Shown here piece by piece: positions 1 through 5,053 of a stretch of 5,053 nucleotides of DNA (positions are counted from its first letter, which is position 1; every line of letters starts with the position of its first letter). The notes beneath the pieces were generated by a model. It was not told the origin of the DNA. It did not search any database and was given only the letters and a program-made list of their open reading frames with translations. This DNA comes from an uncultured Eubacteriales bacterium (GTDB taxonomy: Bacteria > Bacillota > Clostridia > Oscillospirales > Acutalibacteraceae). The position numbers were made by a program, and so were the translations under genes. The DNA lies in the NCBI GenBank assembly GCA_900321195.1, contig ONVG01000116.1, positions 1-5,053 of the forward strand, in the 5' to 3' direction.

Positions 1-330
1 GAAAGCTGGGGCGGCTACATCGTTGAAAACCTGTTTGAGTCAATCGAAGTGCTTCTCGGTTACGTAACAAACACCATGAGCTTTTTGCGTGTAGGCGCGT
101 TCGTTCTTGTTCACGCAGGTATGATGCTTGTTGTATTTGTACTCGCCGAAACCGTAGGAGGCGTAGGTTACTGGGCAATCGTAGTAATCGGTAACGCGCT
201 CGTAATGGTGCTTGAGGCATTGCTCGTTGCAATTCAGGTATTAAGACTTGATTACTACGAGATATTCAGCCGCTTCTATGTAGGCGACGGCCGTCCGTTC
301 ACTCCCGTTACCGCAAAAAGACTTAAATAA
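1..330 (+). CDS. atpI: V/A-type ATPase subunit I (a-type stator), C-terminal fragment
   Basis: This is the last 109 codons of subunit I, read in frame 1 from the left edge and ending at TAA 328-330; the start lies upstream. Subunit I is the integral membrane stator that forms the ion half-channels against the rotating K ring. Two family signatures are visible. The helix at about residues 14-38 contains SFLRVGAF, whose arginine (residue 30, bases 88-90) matches the essential arginine of a-type subunits (R735 in yeast Vph1). The last helix, about residues 49-80, contains a buried glutamate (residue 72) and the motif VLRLDYYEIFSRFYVGDGRPF, whose arginine (residue 82, bases 244-246) matches the second conserved arginine of the family. 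The short end after FTPV is normal, so the gene is cut only by the window. A GTG at 49-51 is internal and not a start. Subunit K follows after 32 nt. Confidence 0.95.
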   Translation, partial: ESWGGYIVENLFESIEVLLGYVTNTMSFLRVGAFVLVHAGMMLVVFVLAETVGGVGYWAIVVIGNALVMVLEALLVAIQVLRLDYYEIFSRFYVGDGRPFTPVTAKRLK

Positions 331-349
331 ACAACAGAATTTTATTTAT

Positions 350-354
350 GGAGG
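350..354 (+). promoter_or_regulatory. Ribosome binding site of subunit K (decides the start)
   Basis: GGAGG lies 8 nt before ATG 363, ideal spacing. An in-frame ATG at 348-350 shares its G with this site and has no good site of its own, so the start at 363 is preferred. The longer form would add only five residues, MEDSV. Confidence 0.8.
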
Positions 355-362
355 ATTCAGTC

Positions 363-791
363 ATGTTAGAATATATTTTGATGATAGTTCCCGTTGCTTT
401 CGTTGTAGGTTCGATATACTACGCATATAAAACAGTCACCACAGGCAGAAGAACAAGAAAAAGAGCCGTTCTTTCACAGATAGGCGCATTTGCAGCAGTA
501 AGCGTTATATGTCTTGTTTCCGCTATGACAGTATTCGCTGCTCCGGAAGCTGCCGCTGAGGGCACAAAGGACAGCCTTAACCTCGGTATCTCAATGATAG
601 CCGCAGCACTTGCAACAGGTATTTCAGGCATCGGCGGCGGTATAGCCGTAGGCGGCGCAGCTCCTGCTGCTATCGGCGCAACAAGCGAAGACCCGAAGGC
701 TTTCGGTAAAGCTCTTATCTTCGTTGCACTCGGCGAAGGTGTTGCTCTCTACGGACTTTTAGTTTCTATTCTTATCATCAGCAAGGTTTGA
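363..791 (+). CDS. atpK: V/A-type ATPase subunit K (c-ring proteolipid) with N-terminal leader-like region
   Basis: This 142-residue membrane protein is the ring proteolipid that carries ions past subunit I. The C-terminal half (about residues 73-141) is a classic two-helix c-type hairpin. Helix 1 is glycine-rich (GISGIGGGIAVGG, 86-98), the polar turn is ATSEDPKAFG (106-115), and helix 2 carries the ion-binding glutamate E125 (bases 735-737) in VALGEGVALYGLL. The N-terminal half is not a second hairpin. It has a hydrophobic segment at 4-24, the basic stretch RRTRKR at 29-34, a second hydrophobic segment at 37-59, and small-residue sites (VFA/AP after 59, AAA/EG after 65) that look like signal peptidase sites. 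If cut there, the mature protein is about 77-83 residues, the usual c-subunit size. No glutamine lies in the hairpin and glycine follows E125, which points to H+ rather than Na+, by inference. The start at 363 is chosen on its ribosome binding site. Confidence 0.93.
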   Translation: MLEYILMIVPVAFVVGSIYYAYKTVTTGRRTRKRAVLSQIGAFAAVSVICLVSAMTVFAAPEAAAEGTKDSLNLGISMIAAALATGISGIGGGIAVGGAAPAAIGATSEDPKAFGKALIFVALGEGVALYGLLVSILIISKV

Positions 792-797
792 TATTTT

Positions 798-808
798 AAG
801 GTTGGTGA
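798..808 (+). promoter_or_regulatory. Ribosome binding site region of subunit F
   Basis: AAGG (798-801) and GGTGA (804-808) both precede ATG 813, with spacings of 11 and 4 nt. Neither is ideal alone. This is the weakest-looking site in the operon apart from that of subunit A, and it sits within a 21-nt gap after K, so translational coupling is plausible. Confidence 0.5.
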
Positions 809-812
809 GCTT

Positions 813-1121
813 ATGAAGTTCTATCTGATAAGCGATAACGTAGACACATTGATGGGTATGCACCTTGCAGGGATAAACGGTGTTGTCGTACATGAGGACA
901 GCGAGGTACGCGAGGAGCTTAAAAAAGCTATGGAAATGGAGGATGTTGCAGTCATACTTATGACTGAGCGTCTTGTAAAGCTTTGCCCGGAGCTTGTCTA
1001 TGAGCTTAAACTCAAATGCAAACAGCCGCTCATCGTCGAAATACCCGACAGACACGGAAGCGGCAGAAGCAAGGACTCCATCACACGCTATGTAAGAGAA
1101 GCTATCGGCATTAAAATTTAA
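813..1121 (+). CDS. atpF: V/A-type ATPase subunit F (central shaft)
   Basis: This 102-residue soluble protein is subunit F, called NtpG in Enterococcus hirae. With subunit D it forms the rotating central shaft inside the A3B3 head. The length is typical. Family motifs run from end to end: LISDNVDTLMGMHLAGI (5-21), ILMTERL (48-54), PLIVEIPDRHG (72-82) and the C-terminal helix DSITRYVREAIGIKI (88-102), the part expected to contact D. The first 80 residues fit the alternating strand and helix, Rossmann-like fold known for F. The gene starts 21 nt after K and ends 22 nt before E. Its place before E, rather than between C and A as in Thermus and Enterococcus, is a rearranged order. The label atpF follows V-type naming and must not be confused with F-type subunit b, which has the same symbol. 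Confidence 0.95.
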   Translation: MKFYLISDNVDTLMGMHLAGINGVVVHEDSEVREELKKAMEMEDVAVILMTERLVKLCPELVYELKLKCKQPLIVEIPDRHGSGRSKDSITRYVREAIGIKI

Positions 1122-1129
1122 GCATCTGC

Positions 1130-1137
1130 GGAGGTGA
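1130..1137 (+). promoter_or_regulatory. Strong ribosome binding site of subunit E
   Basis: GGAGGTGA is a full eight-base match to the 16S anti-Shine-Dalgarno sequence, 6 nt before ATG 1144. It is the strongest site in the window. E is present in two or three copies per complex while F is present once, so stronger initiation here fits the stoichiometry (inference). Confidence 0.8.
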
Positions 1138-1143
1138 GAATAC

Positions 1144-1743
1144 ATGCCCGATACAACAAGCAAAACGGATAATTTTTTAAAGGCGATAGAAAAGTACGCC
1201 GAAGAACAGCGTACAAAAATGAAATCTGAGGCTGAGGTCTTCAAGGCAAAGGAAATGAACAGAGCCGAAGAAGAAGGCCTTAAAGAAGCCTATGTAATGA
1301 TACAGAAAAAGATGTCTGAGATAAACAATCAGATATCCAGCGAGCTTTCACGCGCTGAAACGGCAAGCAAAAAAAGGATATTCCTTAAACGCCGTGAGAT
1401 AGAGGACGAGGTATTTGCTAAGGCAGAGAAAAAGCTCATCGAGTACACAAAAACCGACAAATATATTTCCGGACTTGCAAAAAGTGCGGAAAAGATAGGA
1501 AAAGTACTTGATGCGGATGACGTTATCCTCTATGTAAAGGAAAAGGATATGGCTCATAAGAATAAGTTAGTCAAAGCTTTCGGAAGAAAGTGTGAGGTCG
1601 CCGTATCCGATGACATAAAATTAGGCGGTATTACCGGACTCAGCCGCAGTCTTGGAAGGATAGCCGATGAAACACTCGACTCCAGACTTACGGAACAGCA
1701 TGAATGGTTCTGTGAGAATTCCGGGCTTAAAGTGACTGAATAA
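1144..1743 (+). CDS. atpE: V/A-type ATPase subunit E (peripheral stalk)
   Basis: This 199-residue soluble protein is subunit E, which pairs with a small partner (G, also called H or F by species) to form the peripheral stalk that stops the A3B3 head from turning. Residues about 8-100 are a long, highly charged helix rich in Lys and Glu with almost no proline or glycine, as expected for the stalk coiled coil. Residues about 105-199 form the globular head-binding domain, with alternating strands (DDVILYV, CEVAVSDD) and the signature GGITGLSRSLGRIADETLDSRL (161-182), which corresponds to the GG(x)nGRIxxDxTxxxRL motif of the family. Length is typical (about 190-205). Overall sequence is diverged, as is usual for E, so the call rests on this C-terminal motif, the predicted architecture and the operon position. 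A follows after 25 nt. The name atpE here is the V-type one, not the F-type c subunit. Confidence 0.92.
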   Translation: MPDTTSKTDNFLKAIEKYAEEQRTKMKSEAEVFKAKEMNRAEEEGLKEAYVMIQKKMSEINNQISSELSRAETASKKRIFLKRREIEDEVFAKAEKKLIEYTKTDKYISGLAKSAEKIGKVLDADDVILYVKEKDMAHKNKLVKAFGRKCEVAVSDDIKLGGITGLSRSLGRIADETLDSRLTEQHEWFCENSGLKVTE

Positions 1744-1753
1744 TAACAAGGAT

Positions 1754-1760
1754 GGGATGA
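1754..1760 (+). promoter_or_regulatory. Weak ribosome binding site of subunit A
   Basis: GGGATGA lies 8 nt before ATG 1769 and is an imperfect match; a better AAGGA at 1748-1752 is 16 nt away, which is too far. An in-frame ATG at 1757 reads only ATG ATT TTA TAA and is ruled out as a start. The TAA stop of this mini-ORF (1766-1768) abuts the true ATG. Confidence 0.5.
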
Positions 1761-1768
1761 TTTTATAA

Positions 1769-3526
1769 ATGACAACAAATGATGTTATTTACGGAATAAA
1801 CGGCCCTGTTGTCACCGTAAGGAACACAAGAAGCTTTTCCATGATGGAAATGGTCTATGTCGGTGAGTCCCGTCTTGTAGGCGAGATAATAGGCATAAAC
1901 GACAAGCTTACTACTGTTCAGGTATATGAGGAAACAACAGGTCTTAAACCCGGCGACCCTATCTACGGAACAGGCGCTCCTATGAACGTACTTTTAGGTC
2001 CGGGTATTATCGATAATATTTTTGACGGAATAGAACGTCCCCTTAAAGCCATTGAGGAAACAAGCGGCTCTTTCATATCAAGAGGCGCGGCTGTATCTTC
2101 TCTCGACCTCGATAAAGAATGGGACGTTACCATGAAAGTAAAGGTCGGAGATGAGCTTGAGGGCGGCATGATATATGCGACATGTCCCGAAACAGCCATA
2201 ATCGAGCATCGCTTTATAGTTCCGCCGGCAATAAGCGGCAAGGTAAAAAGCGTAAAGCCAAACGGCAAATACAAGCTCAATGATGTTATAGTCACTCTGA
2301 CAGACAAAAACGGCAGGGAACATGAGCTTACTCTTTGTCAGAAATGGCCTATAAGAACAGCTCGTCCGTGTAAGGAAAGACTTCCCGCAACAGTTCCGCT
2401 GATAACAGGTCAGCGTGTAATAGACACTATGTTCCCTGTTTCAAAGGGCGGTACGGCAGCCATTCCGGGCGGATTCGGTACGGGAAAAACTATGACTCAG
2501 CACCAGCTTGCAAAGTGGTGCGATGCTGATATAATCGTATATGTCGGCTGCGGTGAGCGCGGAAATGAGATGAGCCAGGTACTTGACGAATTTTCAGAGC
2601 TTATCGACCCTAAGTCAGGCCGTCCGATGACTGACAGAACAGTTCTTATCGCAAATACTTCAAACATGCCTGTTGCGGCTCGTGAGGCTTCGATATATAC
2701 AGGTCTTACGCTTGCCGAATATTACCGTGATATGGGCTATCACGTTGCGATAATGGCTGACTCGACATCCCGTTGGGCTGAGGCTCTGAGAGAGATATCC
2801 GGCCGACTTGAAGAAATGCCTGCCGAGGAAGGCTTTCCGGCTTATCTGCCTTCAAGACTTTCCGAATTCTACGAAAGAGCAGGCCGTGTAGATACTCTCT
2901 GCGGTGCAGAAGGCTCTGTAACGATAATCGGCGCAGTTTCTCCGCAGGGCTCAGACTTTTCCGAGCCTGTTACTCAGAATACAAAGCGTTTTACAAGATG
3001 CTTCTGGGCGCTTGACAAATCTCTTGCATATGCAAGACATTATCCTGCTATCAACTGGCTGAACAGCTACAGCGAATACTTCACCGACCTTGACCCCTGG
3101 TTCAAGGAAAATCTCGGCGAGGACTTTATAAGATACAGAAACAGGATAACTACCATACTCCACGAGGAAAGCGCTCTTATGGAAATAGTAAAGCTCATAG
3201 GCTCGGACGTTCTCCCCGATGACCAGAAGTTAGTTATCGAAACGGCAAAGGCTATACGTGTAGGCTTCCTGCAGCAGAATGCTTTCCATGCGGATGATAC
3301 ATTCGTACCGCTCGAAAAGCAGAAGCTTATGATGAAAGCCATACTCCATCTTTATGTAAAGGCAAAGTCAATAATCGCCGCTGCTATACCTATCTCTCAG
3401 ATAACAGAGCTTGGTCTTTTTGAAAGACTTGCAAAAATGAAGTACGATATCCCGAACAACAAGCCCGAAATGTTTGACGAGCTTATAAAGGATATAGACA
3501 ATGCACTTGCCGGTCTGACAGCATGA
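1769..3526 (+). CDS. atpA: V/A-type ATPase catalytic subunit A
   Basis: This 585-residue protein is the catalytic subunit, three copies of which alternate with B in the head. The N-terminal beta-barrel covers about 1-70. The A-specific insertion (bulge) covers about 110-190. The nucleotide-binding domain starts near 200. Walker A is GGFGTGKT (234-241), with K240 at bases 2486-2488. The catalytic glutamate is E263 in GCGERGNEM. Walker B is HVAIMAD, ending at D331, followed by STSRWAEALREISGRLEEMP, which is nearly invariant in A subunits. SPQGSDFSEPVTQNT (391-405) and the helical C-terminal domain (about 440-585) are also normal. All catalytic residues are present, so the subunit should be active. 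The P-loop wording GGFGTGKT instead of the common GPFGSGKT recalls, from memory, the streptococcal and clostridial subgroup. The stop codon TGA lies in an 8-bp tandem repeat. B follows after 44 nt, the widest gap here. Confidence 0.98.
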   Translation: MTTNDVIYGINGPVVTVRNTRSFSMMEMVYVGESRLVGEIIGINDKLTTVQVYEETTGLKPGDPIYGTGAPMNVLLGPGIIDNIFDGIERPLKAIEETSGSFISRGAAVSSLDLDKEWDVTMKVKVGDELEGGMIYATCPETAIIEHRFIVPPAISGKVKSVKPNGKYKLNDVIVTLTDKNGREHELTLCQKWPIRTARPCKERLPATVPLITGQRVIDTMFPVSKGGTAAIPGGFGTGKTMTQHQLAKWCDADIIVYVGCGERGNEMSQVLDEFSELIDPKSGRPMTDRTVLIANTSNMPVAAREASIYTGLTLAEYYRDMGYHVAIMADSTSRWAEALREISGRLEEMPAEEGFPAYLPSRLSEFYERAGRVDTLCGAEGSVTIIGAVSPQGSDFSEPVTQNTKRFTRCFWALDKSLAYARHYPAINWLNSYSEYFTDLDPWFKENLGEDFIRYRNRITTILHEESALMEIVKLIGSDVLPDDQKLVIETAKAIRVGFLQQNAFHADDTFVPLEKQKLMMKAILHLYVKAKSIIAAAIPISQITELGLFERLAKMKYDIPNNKPEMFDELIKDIDNALAGLTA

Positions 3527-3531
3527 CAGCA
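3516..3531 (+). repeat. Perfect 8-bp tandem duplication across the stop of subunit A
   Basis: TGACAGCA occurs twice back to back, at 3516-3523 and 3524-3531. The first three bases of the second copy (3524-3526) are the stop codon of A. With a single copy, the A frame would run on for 12 more codons (LTLFKYINEEVK) to TGA 3568-3570, directly abutting the ATG of B. Confidence 0.9.
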
Positions 3532-3555
3532 TTGACTCTTTTTAAATATATTAAT

Positions 3556-3560
3556 GAGGA
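3556..3560 (+). promoter_or_regulatory. Ribosome binding site of subunit B (decides the start)
   Basis: GAGGA lies 10 nt before ATG 3571, within GAGGAAGTGA. A nearby ATG at 3567-3569 is in another frame and stops after four codons (ATG AAT GAT TCT TGA), so 3571 is the only sensible start. Confidence 0.7.
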
Positions 3561-3570
3561 AGTGAAATGA

Positions 3571-5019
3571 ATGATTCTTGATTATGTTGGCGTTAAGGAG
3601 ATAAACGGTTCTCTTATCGTGCTTGATAATGTTGACAACGCCTCTTTTGAGGAAATGGTCGATATCCGTCTTGACGACGGCACATACCGCCACGGAAGAA
3701 TAGTTCAGATAGACGGCAGGCGCATTGTTGTACAGGTATTCGAGGGTACAAAGTCAATATCCCTTGACAATACAAGAACACGCCTTAAAGCTCATCCTAT
3801 GGAGCTTGCTCTTTCACCTGAGATAATGGGACGTGTTTTCAGCGGCGCCGGCCGTCCTATAGACGGTCTCGGAGAGGTCTATCCGGAGAAAAAAGCAAAT
3901 GTAAACGGTACTCCTATGAACCCCGTTTCCCGTGTATATCCGAGAAACTATATAAATACAGGCATATCCACTATCGATACTCTTATGACTCTTATCAGAG
4001 GTCAGAAGCTCCCCATCTTCTCAGGCTCAGGTATGAAGCACAATGAGCTTGCTGTACAGATAGTACGTCAGGCAAAGATAGATGACGAGGGCGGAGACAA
4101 TAAATTCGGTATAGTTTTTGCGGCTATGGGCGTTAAAAACGATGTCGCAGACTATTTCCGCAGGAGCTTTGACGAAAGCGGTGTTCTCTCAAGAGTTGTA
4201 ATGTTCCTTAACCTTGCAAACGACCCTATAATCGAAAGAATACTTACACCTAAGTGCGCTCTTACGGCGGCTGAATACCTTGCATTCGAGTGCAACATGC
4301 ATGTTCTTGTAATAATGACGGACATGACATCTTATGCCGAGGCTTTGCGTGAGTTCTCATCCTCAAAGGGTGAGATACCCGGAAGAAAGGGCTTCCCCGG
4401 ATACCTTTATTCCGACCTTGCCTCTCTCTATGAGCGCGCAGGAATGATAAAGGGCAGCAAAGGCTCGGTAACTCAGATACCTATACTCACAATGCCCAAT
4501 GATGATATCACACACCCTGTTCCCGACCTTACGGGATACATCACCGAAGGTCAGATAGTTCTTGACAGACAGCTTGAAGGTCAGGGACTTTATCCGCCTG
4601 TATCAGTTCTCCCGTCCCTTTCGCGTCTTATGAAGGACGGTATCGGCGAGGGCTATACAAGAGCCGACCACCAGTCACTTGCAAACCAGCTTTTTGCCTC
4701 TTATGCACGTGTTCAGGACGCGCGCTCCCTTGCATCCGTCATCGGTGAGGAGGAGCTTTCACCTGTCGATAAGAAATATATCGAGTTCGGAAAGCTTTTC
4801 GAGCAGTATTTTGTAAATCAGGGATATCACGAGGACCGCACCATCGAGCAGAGCCTTGACCTCGGCTGGAAGCTGCTTTCAACACTGCCAAGAACAGAGC
4901 TTGACAGAGTTGACGATGCTTTGCTTGATAAATATTACATTGAGGATAAGGAAAATCTTAACTTCAATACCTTCTCGGCAGACAGAAGCGAACAGTCTTC
5001 GCCTGACGATGAAGAATAA
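3571..5019 (+). CDS. atpB: V/A-type ATPase non-catalytic subunit B
   Basis: This 482-residue protein is the non-catalytic partner of A; three copies complete the head and contribute to each A-site. The beta-barrel domain is at about 1-75, followed by SPEIMGRVFSGAGRPIDG (82-99), typical of B. As expected for the family there is no true Walker A; the equivalent place holds IFSGSGMKHNELA (149-161). VLVIMTDMTSYAEALREFS (245-263) takes the Walker B position. The arginine finger that reaches into the A-site is R352 (bases 4624-4626) in PSLSRLMKDGIGEG, matching R350 of the Enterococcus hirae subunit. The helical C-terminal domain runs to about 459. The end, from about 460, is a polar, acidic tail finishing SEQSSPDDEE, longer than I expect for this family, whose members are usually about 455-470 residues. 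D follows after 23 nt. Confidence 0.97.
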   Translation: MILDYVGVKEINGSLIVLDNVDNASFEEMVDIRLDDGTYRHGRIVQIDGRRIVVQVFEGTKSISLDNTRTRLKAHPMELALSPEIMGRVFSGAGRPIDGLGEVYPEKKANVNGTPMNPVSRVYPRNYINTGISTIDTLMTLIRGQKLPIFSGSGMKHNELAVQIVRQAKIDDEGGDNKFGIVFAAMGVKNDVADYFRRSFDESGVLSRVVMFLNLANDPIIERILTPKCALTAAEYLAFECNMHVLVIMTDMTSYAEALREFSSSKGEIPGRKGFPGYLYSDLASLYERAGMIKGSKGSVTQIPILTMPNDDITHPVPDLTGYITEGQIVLDRQLEGQGLYPPVSVLPSLSRLMKDGIGEGYTRADHQSLANQLFASYARVQDARSLASVIGEEELSPVDKKYIEFGKLFEQYFVNQGYHEDRTIEQSLDLGWKLLSTLPRTELDRVDDALLDKYYIEDKENLNFNTFSADRSEQSSPDDEE

Positions 5020-5030
5020 TAAAATGCAGT

Positions 5031-5037
5031 GAGGTGA
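5031..5037 (+). promoter_or_regulatory. Ribosome binding site of the gene after B
   Basis: GAGGTGA lies 5 nt before ATG 5043 and closely matches the anti-Shine-Dalgarno sequence. It supports a real gene start at the right edge and co-translation with B. Confidence 0.75.
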
Positions 5038-5042
5038 AAGAA

Positions 5043-5053
5043 ATGGCTGTTCA
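5043..5053 (+). CDS. atpD: V/A-type ATPase subunit D, first codons only (cut by window edge)
   Basis: Only ATG GCT GTT CA is present, coding M-A-V and then His or Gln. In V/A-type operons the gene after B is nearly always D, the long coiled-coil rotor shaft, and many D proteins begin MAVQVNPT or similar, which fits a glutamine here. The strong ribosome binding site and 23-nt gap show that translation does start at this ATG. The identity is inferred from position plus three and a half codons, not from a domain. The V-type D must not be confused with F-type atpD (beta). Confidence 0.7.

Noticed and set aside
149..151. Frameshift or truncation of subunit I because the first start-like codon is at 49
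   Set aside because: The frame is open to the left edge with family-like sequence (ENLFESIEVLLGY), so the gene is simply cut by the window.
759..1244. A 161-codon open frame on the - strand across subunit F and the start of E
   Set aside because: It lies opposite two clear genes with strong family motifs, has no ribosome binding site I can see, and its translation has no recognisable domain. It is a codon-bias shadow.
1963..2323. Two overlapping - strand open frames (114 and 81 codons) inside subunit A
   Set aside because: Both are antisense to a fully conserved catalytic subunit, overlap each other in different frames, and show no family features.
3523..3552. Possible internal promoter before B: ATGACA (3523-3528) and TATATT (3547-3552), 18-nt spacer
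   Set aside because: The match is fair, but transcription would begin near 3559, inside the ribosome binding site of B, leaving too short a leader. AT-rich gaps yield such matches by chance.
3527..3570. Transcription terminator in the A-B gap because of the run CTTTTTAAA
   Set aside because: No GC-rich hairpin precedes the T run, and A and B are needed in equal amounts, so termination here makes no sense.
3067..3693. Antisense open frames at the end of A and across the A-B junction
   Set aside because: They are shadows of the A and B coding frames; no start signals or recognisable protein features.

Overview
The window lies inside one co-directional operon (all genes on the + strand) for a bacterial V/A-type ATPase, the rotary ion-translocating ATPase found in some bacteria and in archaea. 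In order it holds: the 3' end of the membrane stator subunit I (a-type), the complete ring proteolipid subunit K (c-type), complete subunits F (central shaft), E (peripheral stalk), A (catalytic) and B (non-catalytic, nucleotide-binding), and the first 11 bases of a gene that is very probably subunit D. Every gap between genes is 21-44 nt, each complete gene has a recognisable ribosome binding site, and I see no terminator or convincing internal promoter. Translation appears to be from one polycistronic mRNA that starts upstream and continues past the right edge.

The sequence suggests a Gram-positive anaerobe of the class Clostridia, possibly a gut or rumen relative of Ruminococcus. This is inferred from AGGAGG-type ribosome binding sites, the codon choice (many CTT leucine and AGA arginine codons in moderate-GC DNA), the F-E-A-B order and the Firmicutes-like wording of the A and B subunits. 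It is a guess, not a taxonomic assignment.

Layout: 1-330 I (partial); 363-791 K; 813-1121 F; 1144-1743 E; 1769-3526 A; 3571-5019 B; 5043-end D (partial). A and B form the alternating head that binds and hydrolyses (or makes) ATP. F and D form the rotating shaft that couples the head to the K ring. I carries the two half-channels and the essential arginine beside the ring. E is half of the peripheral stalk that holds the head still.

No new system is visible; this is conserved core machinery. The points worth a second look are: the order I-K-F-E-A-B-D, with subunit C absent from its common place beside E; a roughly 60-residue N-terminal region on K that looks like a removable leader; a ring hairpin without the usual sodium-binding residues, suggesting proton coupling; a perfect 8-bp tandem duplication that supplies the stop codon of the A gene; and an acidic, serine-rich tail on B.
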